Shown here piece after piece: positions 1 through 8,133 of a stretch of DNA of 64,000 nucleotides. Origin of the DNA: Cohnella silvisoli. Its GTDB lineage: Bacteria; Bacillota; Bacilli; Paenibacillales; Paenibacillaceae. The stretch's first letter is position 1. Each line of letters opens with the position of its first letter. The DNA is taken from positions 496,001 to 560,000 of the forward strand of contig NZ_JAIOAP010000002.1 in the NCBI RefSeq assembly GCF_021190915.1. Reading direction: 5' to 3'. A program made the translations under genes and the position numbers. A model generated the notes under the pieces. The model did no database searches and was not told the DNA's origin. It saw only the letters and a program-made list of their open reading frames with translations.

Positions 1-354
1 TCCGACGTTCGAGCTCCAATTCAGAACGCCTTGCGCGTCTGTCGACATGGTTGTCGTCGTCGTGCCGGAAGACTTGACAATGCGTACGCCGTACGACGTA
101 CTCGCCGACTAGTTTCCGACGTCGTCCAAATTGAGCTTGTCGCGACCACCTTGATTCCGTTGGCATAAACGGGTTCGAAATCGGCAACAAACGAAGGATC
201 GAGCTCCCAAAACGGCATGTTACGATAGTATAGCCCAGGGATATCCTTCCAGGTCGTCCCGCTGTCCGTCGTAAATTGAATATGAAAGCTGTCCGGGAAT
301 GCTTGACCTCCCCAGGGATTCGGCGTCATTTCAATACGGCTGATCGTTGCGGCA
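1..354 (-). pseudogene. Fragment of a discoidin (F5/8 type C)-like domain protein
   Basis: The frame read leftward from about 354 has the look of a discoidin or carbohydrate-binding domain, with segments such as ISRIEMTP and DSGTTWKDIPG, which are common in large secreted glycosidases of Paenibacillaceae. The reading is broken near 120: after IKVVATS the plausible continuation (STSYGVRIVKSS) lies in another frame behind a stop codon. It has no start codon of its own. Its upstream end abuts the transposon end, and the sequence beyond the element (above 1740) does not continue the domain. The left side leaves the window. I read it as a decayed gene remnant; the exact parent protein is unknown. 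Confidence 0.55.
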
Positions 355-560
355 GTGAATGCTCCCACCGCCTATAGAGGCGGAGGCTTCTTGGTTCGAC
401 GATCTCTGCCTTTCCCGGGAGAAAGGTCTTACATGATCTCCACAAGCGTTCGATGCTGCTCGCATCCCGTTCGGGGCAAACCCTCCCTACGGTGTTCGGC
501 CCATCAAGCCGATATTTTCAAGGCGCGCTGCAAGATGATCTTGGCCGAGACGACGTCTCT
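355..560 (-). ncRNA. Probable omega RNA (reRNA) of the tnpB element
   Basis: TnpB nucleases are known to work with an RNA made from the 3' end of tnpB plus the right end of the element, followed by a guide copied from flanking DNA. Here about 145 bases lie between the tnpB stop and the right end. They fold into a hairpin with arms CCTTTC/GAAAGG near 410-427 and the terminal CCGCCT/AGGCGG hairpin. The guide would then start at 354 and read TGCCGCAACGATCAGCC leftward, inside the discoidin remnant. The 5' limit is a guess. Confidence 0.5.
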
Positions 561-1592
561 GTCTTGAATAAGCCCGCATCTTTTACATTCATGAACTCGA
601 ACTGCCAACGTTTTCGGAACGTCCGCGCCGCATAGACAGGTCTGCGATGTGCCGTGGGCGGGCACTTGAACGAATCGCTTTCCATGTCTTTCGGCTTTAT
701 AAGATAGGTATGTGATAAACTTTCTCCATCCGGCATCGGAGATGCTTTTGGCCAGGCGGCGGTTGCGTACCATGTTCTTGACTTTCAACTGCTCCACCAC
801 GATCAGATCATGGCCCTGGACGATGTGGTACGATTGTTTGTGCAGAAAATCTTTTCGCTGCCGTGCGACTTTTTGGTGGGTTTTGGCAACCTTTCGTTTG
901 GCCTTCTGCCGGTTGCGGGAACCTCGCTGTTTGCGGGAAAGCCGCCGCTGTGCGCGCCTCAGCCGCTTCTCCGCTTTGCGCAAATACCGCGGGTTGTCCA
1001 CCTTTGTTTCATCGGACAGCGCCGCAAACGCGTTCAGCCCTACGTCTATGCCGACGGCGGATTCCACCGCTTGCATGGCTTCCGTATCCGGCACTTTCAC
1101 GCTGATGTTGATCATCCACCGGTCCCCATATCGTTTCACATTGATTTGCGTCACGCTCACCCGGTCGAAGGGACGGTGGACATTCATTTTGACAACGCCG
1201 ATTTTTGGAAGATAGACGGTTCCCTCTTTGGCAAATGTCTTTTGTACCGCACCGGGCTGCGGGTAGGTAAAGGAGACGTATCGATCTGCCGACTTGTAAT
1301 GGGGGTATCCTGCTTCACCGCGGAAGAAACGCTGATAAGCATCATCCAAACGTTGCAGGCAATCCTGCAGCACTTGCGAATGGACTTCCTTGTAGGCTGG
1401 AAATTCCTTCTTGAAGGCAGGCAAGCCGTTCTGCTGCATGGCATAAGTGATGGTTTTACCTTCTTGGTTGTAGGCGGTCTCACGTTGTTCCTTGGCCTTA
1501 TTGTAGAGCTCCCGGCACAAATCCAACGTTCGATTCATTTGTTGTTCCTGTTCGGGGGTCGGATAGAGGCGAAACTGAAAGGTTATTTGCAC
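504..1592 (-). CDS. tnpB: TnpB family RNA-guided nuclease
   Basis: This 362-residue protein has the layout of an OrfB/TnpB protein: an N-terminal helical domain starting FQFRLYPT, then a split RuvC-like nuclease. The catalytic acids are visible as D183 (GIDVG), E267 (VVEQLKVKN) and the DRD at 344-346. A zinc finger is formed by C319, C321, C336 and C339. The usual DRDxNAA motif reads DRDVVSA here. Length is close to the family norm, and no frameshift is seen, so it may be active. TnpB cuts DNA under omega RNA guidance and helps retain the element. The start ATG at 1592 follows a TATAAT promoter overlapping a palindrome. No tnpA accompanies it. Confidence 0.93.
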   Translation of the reverse strand: MQITFQFRLYPTPEQEQQMNRTLDLCRELYNKAKEQRETAYNQEGKTITYAMQQNGLPAFKKEFPAYKEVHSQVLQDCLQRLDDAYQRFFRGEAGYPHYKSADRYVSFTYPQPGAVQKTFAKEGTVYLPKIGVVKMNVHRPFDRVSVTQINVKRYGDRWMINISVKVPDTEAMQAVESAVGIDVGLNAFAALSDETKVDNPRYLRKAEKRLRRAQRRLSRKQRGSRNRQKAKRKVAKTHQKVARQRKDFLHKQSYHIVQGHDLIVVEQLKVKNMVRNRRLAKSISDAGWRKFITYLSYKAERHGKRFVQVPAHGTSQTCLCGADVPKTLAVRVHECKRCGLIQDRDVVSAKIILQRALKISA

Positions 1593-1606
1593 AAAGGCTC
1601 ACCGCC

Positions 1607-1657
1607 ATAATGGGAACGTATATTCCCATTATACACCAAAAACATCCACTATTCCAA
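1607..1657 (-). promoter_or_regulatory. tnpB promoter overlapping a perfect palindrome
   Basis: On the minus strand TTGGAA (1657-1652), an 18-base spacer and TATAAT (1633-1628) form a sigma-A type promoter for tnpB. A perfect inverted repeat with 10-base arms ATAATGGGAA/TTCCCATTAT and a 6-base centre spans 1607-1632 and overlaps the -10 box and likely start site. It could act as an operator or as a 5' leader hairpin. Confidence 0.5.
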
Positions 1658-1733
1658 CTTTAGAAAATGTGACAAGCGATCGATTCTGATGACGATTCAG
1701 GCAAATAGACAAATGCATTTAGGCTTTGCCTAA

Positions 1734-1785
1734 CCGAAATTCATCCCCTCCCTACAGAGGAAGAGGACTTCTTTCGGATTGCCGT
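1734..1785 (-). repeat. Second right-end-like hairpin of an IS200/IS605-type element
   Basis: Read on the minus strand, this stretch (GAAGTCCTCTTCCTCTGTAGG then GAGGGGATGAATT) resembles the tnpB element's own right end (GAAGCCTCCGCCTCTATAGG then GGTGGGAGCATTC) in the same orientation. It lies just outside the tnpB element on the upstream side. It may be a remnant of a neighbouring copy or an imperfect left end. Confidence 0.35.
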
Positions 1786-1830
1786 TAAAAAAACCTCCCT
1801 CGCTTGCCAATTAAGGACAATGAGGGAGGA
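1786..1830 (-). terminator. Rho-independent terminator after the LplABC-type operon
   Basis: On the minus strand CCTCCCTC pairs with GAGGGAGG across a loop of about 20 bases and is followed by seven T residues. It sits 53 bases past the binding-protein stop codon. Confidence 0.85.
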
Positions 1831-1882
1831 TCGTTCCGGATGCTGCAACCGGATTATTCAGATGACCTTACTTCGGTAGACG

Positions 1883-3481
1883 TTACTTCAATAAACCCAT
1901 GGCCGACAGCTGCTCAGTCGCGTTGTCAAGCAACACCTGGCCTCCGCCGTTAAGCCAGTTCTTGGCGAACGCATCGTAATCATCTGTTTTGCCGAGCACG
2001 TATTTCGTATCGAATTCGACCTGAAGTTTCCAAGTGTCGGCGGCGGCCTGCGGATCGAAGTTGATCAGTCCTTCGTAGACCGGATACCGCTCTACTTTGG
2101 ACGCCTTGGAGTCGAGCTCTTGCTGCTTCAACTCCGTCTTTCCCGGATCGGGGTTGTTGCCTTCCAGCACCATGTCGGAGCGCGTGCCGATCCACGTGCC
2201 GTAGTCGTCGACGCCCGGATTGTCGAGCCGTACGCCTTCCTTGGTTTGGTTGACGTACTTGGCACCGCCTTCCACGTCCTTCAACTCGCGATTAGGCAGA
2301 ACGTCCTTGCCCCAGCGCATTTTCCAATAACCGTCGTTCGGGAACGTCGAGTTCTCAATAATTTGAAAGATGCGATCCAGCTTGACCGGATCCTCGGCGG
2401 CCTTCTTGGAAATAGCGATCATGCCTCTCGCGATTTGCGACGGGATATCCTTGCCGCCTTCCGGCGAGCCTTTAGGCACGCCCATCACGTCCCACCAGCC
2501 TACGGTCGCTCCGGTCGCACCGGTCGCGCCTTCGCTTTCCTGCACGATTACGCCCGGATAATAGACAGAGCCGATTTTGCCTGCGAACAACTGCGCTTTG
2601 CGCTGCTCCCAGCCTTGCGTGAGCCAGTCGGGATCGATCAGCTTCTCCTTCTGCGCGGTGCGGAGGAAGTCGAGGAACTTCTTATGCGTGCCGTTCGTGA
2701 TCGAATGGACGACCTTTCCGTTCTCCACATGGAAACCGACCTGGCCGTACATGGATTCCAGGAACAAAATTTCGCCAAGTCCGCCGCCACCGCCGGCCGA
2801 GCTGATGCCGTACGTATCTTTTTTGCCATTTTTGTCTGGGTCGCCGTTGGTGAATTTACGCAATACGTCCAGCAATTCTTGATCGTTAGTCGGCATTTGC
2901 AGGCTGAGGGCGTCGAGCCAGTCTTTGCGGATCATCCACGTCTGAGTGCCGGGATCGGGCAGAGTTGGTAAGCCGATCATTTTGCCATCAGACGAGGCGA
3001 ACGCTTTGGCTTGGTCGCTGTAACTCTTGGCCAACGTCGGCACTTTATCGAGATACGGCGTCAGATCCTCGAGCAGCATGCCTTGCTCATTCAGCTTTTT
3101 GATGACGTTTTTGTTATAAGCGAAAATGATGTCCGGTCCGTCTCCCGATGCAAACTCGACGAGCAGCTTGGATTCGAGGTCCGCGTCCGGTACCGACGTT
3201 AGCTTGAAATCGACGTTAAACGTCTCGTCGATCCACTTCTTGAACGGATCGTCCCCGGAAAGCGGGATATTCGCCCAGCCGTTCTCCATCAGCTCGATCG
3301 ATACTTTCTGGGCGTTCGGATCCGCGGACGGGCTGGCCGACTCGCTGGATGCTGCCGAAGAAGGCGCGCTTGAGCTGCTTGAGGCCGCCGGCGACGGATC
3401 CTCGTTTTTGCTGCATGCCGATAATAGCAGGCCCGCCAGCATTGTGACCGTTAATAACATTGTTGCGACTTTCCTTTTCAT
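1883..3481 (-). CDS. Sugar ABC transporter substrate-binding lipoprotein (LplA/YtcQ type)
   Basis: A 532-residue extracellular binding protein. The first 23 residues are a lipoprotein signal with lipobox LLSAC, so C23 is the expected lipidated residue, followed by a Ser/Ala-rich linker. The rest matches the large extracellular solute-binding proteins (about 500-560 residues) that accompany LplB/LplC-type permeases in Paenibacillaceae. It should deliver an oligosaccharide or sugar derivative to the two permeases encoded just upstream in the same operon. The ATPase is not encoded here, as is usual for this family, where a shared MsmX-like ATPase serves several importers. The substrate cannot be told from the sequence. 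It is the last gene of the operon, followed by a strong terminator. Confidence 0.9.
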   Translation of the reverse strand: MKRKVATMLLTVTMLAGLLLSACSKNEDPSPAASSSSSAPSSAASSESASPSADPNAQKVSIELMENGWANIPLSGDDPFKKWIDETFNVDFKLTSVPDADLESKLLVEFASGDGPDIIFAYNKNVIKKLNEQGMLLEDLTPYLDKVPTLAKSYSDQAKAFASSDGKMIGLPTLPDPGTQTWMIRKDWLDALSLQMPTNDQELLDVLRKFTNGDPDKNGKKDTYGISSAGGGGGLGEILFLESMYGQVGFHVENGKVVHSITNGTHKKFLDFLRTAQKEKLIDPDWLTQGWEQRKAQLFAGKIGSVYYPGVIVQESEGATGATGATVGWWDVMGVPKGSPEGGKDIPSQIARGMIAISKKAAEDPVKLDRIFQIIENSTFPNDGYWKMRWGKDVLPNRELKDVEGGAKYVNQTKEGVRLDNPGVDDYGTWIGTRSDMVLEGNNPDPGKTELKQQELDSKASKVERYPVYEGLINFDPQAAADTWKLQVEFDTKYVLGKTDDYDAFAKNWLNGGGQVLLDNATEQLSAMGLLK

Positions 3482-3512
3482 TTCTGATGCCTCCCTTTTG
3501 TAATGGTTTGTA

Positions 3513-4397
3513 TTATCCTTTTACCGCTCCTAAAAACATTCCTTTGGTAAAATGTTTTTGGATAAACGGATATACACAGAGAATCGGGATCGTACCCACG
3601 ACCGCAACCGCCATTTTGAGCGACTCCATCGACACCCGTTGGGTCGGGTTCAATACCGACGACGGGTTCATTTGCGATCCGATATTGACGTTGGCGAACA
3701 TGTTGCGCATGATCAGCTGCAGCGGCTGCAAGTGAGGATCCTTGATGTAAATGAGCGCGTCGAACCAGCTGTTCCAATGGAATACGGCCGTGAACAATCC
3801 GATCGCCGCGATAACCGGCTTGCTCATAGGCAGCATCAGCCGAATCATGAGGACGATCTCGCCGGCGCCGTCCATCTGTGCCGACTCCTCCAATTCGGAC
3901 GGGATATTCTCGAAAAATTGCTTGATGACGAGAACGCTCCAGCTATCGATCAGCCCCGGGATGACGAGCGCCCAAATCGAATCAAGCAGGTGGGTGTCCC
4001 TTACGACCAGATAGGTCGGGATCAAACCTCCGTTAAACAAAACCGTAATCAGAACCGCGAACAGCATCGCCCTGCGGCCCGGGAGCGCCCGTCTGGAAAC
4101 GATGTACCCGGCGATCGTAGTCATCGTCAGCATAAGCGCCGTTCCCAGAATTGTCCTAATGACGCTAACTATTAGCGCGTGCGGGAAAATATCGCCTTTA
4201 AATAAACGTTCATAGGCCAGCAGCGTAGGCGAGTGTGGCAGTAGAATGAACCCCCCTCGCTCAATCCACTCCTTCTCGTTGACCAACGACATGGACACTA
4301 CATAAATCAGCGGAATGAGAGAAGCGAGCGTGACGACAGTAAGTACCGTGTAAGCGAATCCCTGATACACTCTTTCCTTGTTGCGAATTGCCCTCAC
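3513..4397 (-). CDS. Sugar ABC transporter permease (LplC/YtcP type)
   Basis: A 294-residue membrane protein with about six transmembrane helices and the inner-membrane permease signature EESAQMDGAGEIVLMIRLMLPMSKPV, the loop that contacts the ATPase. It pairs with the LplB-type permease encoded four bases upstream, so translation is probably coupled. The start is unusual: the frame opens with GTG at 4397 with AAAGG almost touching it, and no early ATG exists. An ATT codon at 4388 is better spaced from the Shine-Dalgarno, but such starts are rare, so GTG is kept. It forms the channel for the sugar bound by the downstream lipoprotein. Confidence 0.88.
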   Translation of the reverse strand: MRAIRNKERVYQGFAYTVLTVVTLASLIPLIYVVSMSLVNEKEWIERGGFILLPHSPTLLAYERLFKGDIFPHALIVSVIRTILGTALMLTMTTIAGYIVSRRALPGRRAMLFAVLITVLFNGGLIPTYLVVRDTHLLDSIWALVIPGLIDSWSVLVIKQFFENIPSELEESAQMDGAGEIVLMIRLMLPMSKPVIAAIGLFTAVFHWNSWFDALIYIKDPHLQPLQLIMRNMFANVNIGSQMNPSSVLNPTQRVSMESLKMAVAVVGTIPILCVYPFIQKHFTKGMFLGAVKG

Positions 4398-4401
4398 CCC
4401 T

Positions 4402-5307
4402 TTACCAAAGGCCGATACCGGCGCGTTTTTTGGATATCGCGTTGGCCGTTAGCACGAGCAAGAGACCAAACAGCGATTGGAACAACGACATCGCAACGGC
4501 AATACTGTACTGGAGCTGTCCGAGCCCCTGCCGGTAAATCCACGTGTCGATGATGTCCCCAACCCCATAGGTTGCAGGATTGTAGTAAAGCAGCACCTGT
4601 TCCCCGCCGGCATAGAGAATGCCGCCGATTTGAAGGGTGAACAGAAACACGACGACCGGTGCGATGCCCGGTAATGTCACATGGATAATCCGGCGAACCG
4701 GCCCCGCCCCATCCAGCTTGGCAGCTTCAAATTGTGCCGGGTCCAGCGACGAGAGTGCCGCGAGGTAAATGATCGTCCCCCAACCGATCTCTTTCCAGAT
4801 GGCAGTTCCTACAAGAATCGGCCGGAACCACTCCGGGGAGACGAGGAAGCTGACAGTATCCGAATTCATAAGCTTAAGCATTTGGTTGACGATGCCGGAT
4901 TCTGAGAAAACGGCGAAAGTGATGGCGTAGATGATTACCCAGGAAAAAAAGTGGGGAATGTACATAATCGTCTGTGTAAATCGGCGGAACACCTTCGAAT
5001 GGATATCGAACAGGAAAATCGCCAATATGATCGGCGGAAAGAAACCGAATAACAGCCGTAGCAAGCTAATGACTACTGTATTACCCAATACGTGAACAAA
5101 ATCGGCTTTGGAGAACAGCTCTGCGAAATTGTGCCAGCCGACCCACGGACTGCCCCATACCCCATCCGCCAACCGATATTTTTTGAATGCCAGCACGGCT
5201 TGCAGAAACATCGGATAAAAGCGGTAAACGGCATAGTAAGAGATGATAGGTATCATCAGCAAATATAAGGGCCAGAATCGTCGGAACGCGGATCGGATGC
5301 GGTTCAT
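4402..5307 (-). CDS. Sugar ABC transporter permease (LplB/YteP type)
   Basis: A 301-residue integral membrane permease, first gene of the three-gene importer operon. It begins FRRFWPLYLLMIPI and carries the permease loop (SSLDPAQFEAAKLDGAGPVRR with the EAA-like motif) in the second half. I chose ATG at 5307 because AGGAGG at 5323-5318 is correctly placed; the frame extends seven codons further up without a ribosome binding site. It forms a heterodimeric channel with the LplC-type protein. Expression is expected from a strong promoter with a catabolite-response box about 40 bases upstream of the gene. Confidence 0.88.
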   Translation of the reverse strand: MNRIRSAFRRFWPLYLLMIPIISYYAVYRFYPMFLQAVLAFKKYRLADGVWGSPWVGWHNFAELFSKADFVHVLGNTVVISLLRLLFGFFPPIILAIFLFDIHSKVFRRFTQTIMYIPHFFSWVIIYAITFAVFSESGIVNQMLKLMNSDTVSFLVSPEWFRPILVGTAIWKEIGWGTIIYLAALSSLDPAQFEAAKLDGAGPVRRIIHVTLPGIAPVVVFLFTLQIGGILYAGGEQVLLYYNPATYGVGDIIDTWIYRQGLGQLQYSIAVAMSLFQSLFGLLLVLTANAISKKRAGIGLW

Positions 5308-5346
5308 GGGTGAGAATCCTCCTATCAATTGTTAAGCCGCAATTAT

Positions 5347-5406
5347 AATAAGCGCTTTCATAAACTTGTATGATGAGATGATATCACACATAAAATTCAC
5401 TGTCAA
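5347..5406 (-). promoter_or_regulatory. Sigma-A promoter with cre box for the LplABC-type operon
   Basis: On the minus strand TTGACA (5406-5401), a 17-base spacer and TATCAT (5383-5378) form a near-consensus promoter. Just downstream, TGAAAGCGCTTATT (5360-5347) matches the CcpA cre consensus TGWAARCGYTWNCW at 13 of 14 positions, a placement that would block transcription when preferred sugars are present. Confidence 0.8.
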
Positions 5407-5522
5407 CGGACTCTTTCCAAAAAAAAAGAAGCACTAAGGGTTAGCGCGTTTTCCTGAACAAAATCAGCGAGTGGCGGATGGCTCTGCTAGGAAAAGGACG
5501 TGCCTAGCTTGGTAAAGTGCAT

Positions 5523-5565
5523 TAAAAACAAAAACAACTCTCGTCCGTATGGGATGAGAGTTGTT
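5523..5565 (-). terminator. Terminator downstream of yidD
   Basis: AACAACTCTC and GAGAGTTGTT form a 10-bp stem (5533-5565), followed on the minus strand by a T-rich tract (TTTTTGTTTTTAA). It would end transcripts coming from yidD. Confidence 0.75.
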
Positions 5566-5622
5566 ATTTAGCCAATACCGCCGACTTGCTTCACCGATGT
5601 CAAGCCGAAGCGCGCTTGCGCC

Positions 5623-5859
5623 TTATTTCCTTACCTTCAGGGGCGGAACGGGATCGTAACCCCCGCGGTGAAAAGGATGGCACCTGCATATTCTGCGAAA
5701 TGCCAAATATGAACCTTTGGCTGCCCCGTGAACTTCTATCGCCTCTACCGCATAAGCCGAGCATGTCGGAAGGAAGCGGCACGAAGGCGGCGTTAAGGGC
5801 GAGATGAACTTTCGATAGAAAAGGATCGGACCCTGCAACGTTCTTCGCATGATACGCAT
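5623..5859 (-). CDS. yidD: YidD family membrane protein insertion efficiency factor
   Basis: A 78-residue protein with the conserved YidD core: [28 protein letters not shown], three cysteines, and the later [15 protein letters not shown]. YidD is a small membrane-associated protein thought to help YidC/SpoIIIJ insert membrane proteins. ATG at 5859 is chosen because AGGAGG lies six bases upstream; an ATG five codons earlier lacks a ribosome binding site. It stands alone with a terminator after it. The call rests on strong family identity. Confidence 0.93.
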   Translation of the reverse strand: MRIMRRTLQGPILFYRKFISPLTPPSCRFLPTCSAYAVEAIEVHGAAKGSYLAFRRICRCHPFHRGGYDPVPPLKVRK

Positions 5860-5890
5860 TAGACCCTCCTGCATGAGGCTTATCCCATTG

Positions 5891-6091
5891 CTATGAAAAC
5901 CACTTGTTGATTACGAGAATAAGGACGATGAGCGTCAATCCGGAAAGTCCCAGGAACACGCCGCCTTGACGTTTCTTTAATTGGAAAAACCGCAATACTC
6001 CAAGGCTTAAGAATGAACCGATCAACATGATGAAAATAATGCCCGTGATGAAAAGCGCAGGTGATACATCGGATACGTCAACTAAATCCAC
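5891..6091 (-). CDS. Small two-helix membrane protein, unknown function
   Basis: A 66-residue protein with two clear hydrophobic segments ([20 protein letters not shown] and [18 protein letters not shown]) separated by the basic stretch QLKKRQGG, which suggests a hairpin in the membrane with a positively charged inner loop. The GTG start at 6091 is supported by AAGGGGG seven bases upstream; the frame is open much further but without another ribosome binding site. It lies between yidD and the GerT-like gene in the same direction. I do not recognise the family. Confidence 0.6.
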   Translation of the reverse strand: MDLVDVSDVSPALFITGIIFIMLIGSFLSLGVLRFFQLKKRQGGVFLGLSGLTLIVLILVINKWFS

Positions 6092-6165
6092 GACAATTGC
6101 CCCCTTAAAACTTTGCGACTCTTTATCATATGCCGACTCGTAGCTTCCTCTAGCATTATACCGAT

Positions 6166-6633
6166 TTACGATTGGATAAACAATTCGTATTCGGACTTTT
6201 CCAGCGGCCTGCGTTTGAAGCGGATGAGCAAACGGTCTTTTTTCATAACGGCTTTGCCGGAGCGAGCATATACCGGGCATGGAAACCGAATCGCGCGTTT
6301 CCTATCGCCGGATAGTCCCGTTATCTTAAGCCGTTCCGAAGTCGCGAATAGCTGCAGATGGCGAAGGTCCATCTCAGGATCAAGTCTGATGGTCACGTTG
6401 ACATAGTTATTATCCTTTATAGCGTCAATTTTCATATTGTCTTGAGTTTGAGTTTGGCGGAAAGGCGTTTCCTGCCTTGATTTCGTCATCATATCCTTGA
6501 CATATTGGTTCAGCCAATTGGAATCGCCCGCCTGATCCCAGCGCTCGGCCAGGTTCCAAGGAATATCTTTACCCAGCCAACGCTGAATATCTTTCCAATC
6601 CGGAAGCGGTCCGCTATCGAAAAAGGAACTCAT
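6166..6633 (-). CDS. Hsp20/alpha-crystallin-like spore protein (GerT-like)
   Basis: A 155-residue protein whose C-terminal half (residues 75-150) reads as a small heat-shock-like beta domain, with LRHLQLFATSERLKITG followed by charged strands. The N-terminal half contains DWKDIQRWLG and WNLAERW. It is transcribed divergently from the gerP cluster, 175 bases away. GerT of Bacillus cereus is a coat protein related to small heat-shock proteins and needed for normal germination, and the gerP setting supports a similar spore-coat role. The ATG at 6633 follows AGGAGGGATAAAGTA. The family call is moderate; the link to germination is inference from position. Confidence 0.6.
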   Translation of the reverse strand: MSSFFDSGPLPDWKDIQRWLGKDIPWNLAERWDQAGDSNWLNQYVKDMMTKSRQETPFRQTQTQDNMKIDAIKDNNYVNVTIRLDPEMDLRHLQLFATSERLKITGLSGDRKRAIRFPCPVYARSGKAVMKKDRLLIRFKRRPLEKSEYELFIQS

Positions 6634-6808
6634 TACTTTATCCCTCCTGAGGCAACTGTCTGCGTAAGTAATACTGCAGAATTCTTTTCTTCAACATATG
6701 TCTGGGCAGTCCCGCCTGTGCGTATGCGATTGTTCAATCAATGAAAGATGAACCTCTGGGTATTTGCCTTCATACACTGTTGAATGACCCCACAGCGAAG
6801 GAGTCGTT

Positions 6809-7051
6809 ATGCCCATGCCATGCATCGTCGGCAATGTCAAAATCCTTAGCGTCGGCAGCAGCGGCGTCGTCCAATTCGGGGATGCTATACAAGTTTCTCC
6901 GTCGAGCACTAACAAAACATATGCCGGCTCCGGTTCCTTCTTAACGGGCGATTTATCGAGGAGCAACAACGCAATCAGCGCGACGAACACGAATGATCCG
7001 GATGTCCAGGACTCTTCTGAAAATAAAATTGGCAACTCGGGGGTCATCTGA
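6809..7051 (+). CDS. gerPA: Spore germination protein of the GerPA/GerPF family
   Basis: An 80-residue protein with the GerPA/GerPF hallmarks: VGNVKILSVGSSGVVQFGD near the start, then SPSSTNKTYAGSGSF and TGD, and the signature SATNTNDPDVQD. GerP proteins are made late in sporulation in the mother cell and let germinants pass the spore coat. It is the first gene of the cluster, and AAGGAG six bases upstream fixes the ATG at 6809. GerPA and GerPF are paralogues, so its assignment to gerPA rests on gene order. The stop overlaps the next start by one base. Confidence 0.88.
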   Translation: MPMPCIVGNVKILSVGSSGVVQFGDAIQVSPSSTNKTYAGSGSFLTGDLSRSNNAISATNTNDPDVQDSSENKIGNSGVI

Positions 7052-7257
7052 TGAAATGGAACATATATCAGACCATAACCATCGGCCAACTCCGTGTCGA
7101 CGCTGTAACCAATTCATCCGTTCTGCAAATCGGTAGTGCCGGCAGTATCCAATCGCTATCCCAGCTCTATAATACGGGGGGGTACACGGGGCCGGCTCCA
7201 CAGCTAGGAGAAGCCACTACGGCCCTTTCGCTCGTTCCGCTTCCAAATCCAACGTGA
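7051..7257 (+). CDS. gerPB: Spore germination protein GerPB
   Basis: A 68-residue protein starting MKWNIYQTITIGQLRVDAVTNSSVLQIGSAG, the typical GerPB opening, then a Gly/Pro-rich centre and a short hydrophobic tail ending LVPLPNPT. It overlaps gerPA by one base (TGATG) and is followed 14 bases later by gerPC, so the cluster is one transcript. In Bacillus, gerP is under mother-cell sigma-K control with GerE; the promoter here was not resolved. Length agrees with the family. Confidence 0.9.
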   Translation: MKWNIYQTITIGQLRVDAVTNSSVLQIGSAGSIQSLSQLYNTGGYTGPAPQLGEATTALSLVPLPNPT

Positions 7258-7271
7258 AAGGGGAAACTCCG

Positions 7272-7952
7272 ATGCAGCAACCTTATTTATGGAACGGGAT
7301 GCCTGCAGCCGCAGCTCCCATTGCTCCTGATTGGAATCAGTGGATTCAGCGGCTCTATCAATCCGAGTTAAAATTGACGCAAATGACGCAACAACTGGCA
7401 AATATGCAGAAACAATTGGATGACATTAAGAATAAGCCGCCCCTTCATATCGAATACCACTTCGATCAATTAAAGGTCAACAGACTGGAAGGCACGCTAA
7501 ACGTCGGATTATCATCGCCTCAGGGTATGCCGGATATCGAATCTTTCGAAGCACCCGACCCTGCCTGCTGGAAAGTCGATTCGGACCAAACGGATGATCT
7601 CGCCCCTCTCATTCGCGGCTTGCAAAATGAAATGAGCAACTATATGAAAGATAATGCGACTAACGCTCTGATCGCAATGGAACAACAATTCGGAATTACG
7701 CTAGATGATAATCATCGTTCTCGAATAAGCGACGATGTTCGGAAACAATTAGACGAACGCGTACATTATTACGCGAGAACATCTCCTTACCCGTTCAAAG
7801 GAACGGATGAAGAGAAGCAACGGTGGAAAGATTCCATCAAAGAAAAGACGCTTAGGGATATTCAGGGAGCTTTCTCCGCCTATTTAAGCAAACAGCGGCA
7901 GCAGAATCTGCAGAAAGGAGCGGATCACCATGACGAATTGCTTAAATCTTAA
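7272..7952 (+). CDS. gerPC: Spore germination protein GerPC
   Basis: A 226-residue protein with an N-terminal aromatic stretch, a coiled-coil-like segment (residues 25-55, LYQSELKLTQMTQQLANMQKQL), and the conserved IEYHFDQLKVNRLEGTLNVGLSP-like motif that marks GerPC. The C-terminal half is charged and probably helical. ATG at 7272 is preferred because GAAAGGGG lies eight bases upstream; a GTG at 7254 is in frame but has no site. The last 23 bases overlap gerPD. GerPC is the largest member of the coat permeability group. Confidence 0.9.
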   Translation: MQQPYLWNGMPAAAAPIAPDWNQWIQRLYQSELKLTQMTQQLANMQKQLDDIKNKPPLHIEYHFDQLKVNRLEGTLNVGLSSPQGMPDIESFEAPDPACWKVDSDQTDDLAPLIRGLQNEMSNYMKDNATNALIAMEQQFGITLDDNHRSRISDDVRKQLDERVHYYARTSPYPFKGTDEEKQRWKDSIKEKTLRDIQGAFSAYLSKQRQQNLQKGADHHDELLKS

Positions 7953-8133
7953 CGTAACCAACGGACCCGTAAGCGTCGGTTCCATCAGACTCATCGGGAT
8001 TTCCGGTTCCTCTTCCTTGTTGCTGGGGGACACGGAATCCCTTACACTTTACTCCTATTTCGATACACCGCCGGAGTCCGTGATCGTAGGACCCTTGGCA
8101 CCGCTTCCCGCGCTCTCCGAGGAGGAAGCTTGA
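7930..8133 (+). CDS. gerPD: Spore germination protein GerPD
   Basis: A 67-residue protein beginning MTNCLNLNVTNGPVSVGSIRLIGISGSSSLLLGD, which matches the GerPD pattern, with an acidic tail (SEEEA). It starts inside the end of gerPC, with AAAGGAG nine bases upstream, and its stop overlaps the gerPE start by one base. This tight packing indicates translational coupling within the gerP transcript. The role is spore coat permeability during germination, by family knowledge. Confidence 0.88.
   Translation: MTNCLNLNVTNGPVSVGSIRLIGISGSSSLLLGDTESLTLYSYFDTPPESVIVGPLAPLPALSEEEA

Larger units (their letters stand above)
355..1733 (-). mobile_element. IS200/IS605-superfamily element carrying only tnpB (IS1341-like)
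   Basis: A complete tnpB is flanked by hairpin-rich ends and no tnpA is present. The right end, downstream of tnpB, carries the hairpin with arms CCGCCT and AGGCGG at about 369-384, typical of this superfamily, and ends near ATTCAC at 360-355 on the minus strand. The left end is not certain. A hairpin TTAGGC/GCCTAA at 1719-1733 is a candidate, and a strong palindrome at 1607-1632 lies just upstream of tnpB. Mobility would need a TnpA supplied in trans. The boundaries are inferred. Confidence 0.7.

Noticed and set aside
810-1610. A 266-codon frame on the plus strand
   Set aside because: It is antisense to tnpB, which is clearly the real gene by its motifs.
2120-2971. A 283-codon frame on the plus strand
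   Set aside because: It lies fully antisense to the sugar-binding lipoprotein gene, has low-complexity charged composition and no ribosome site.
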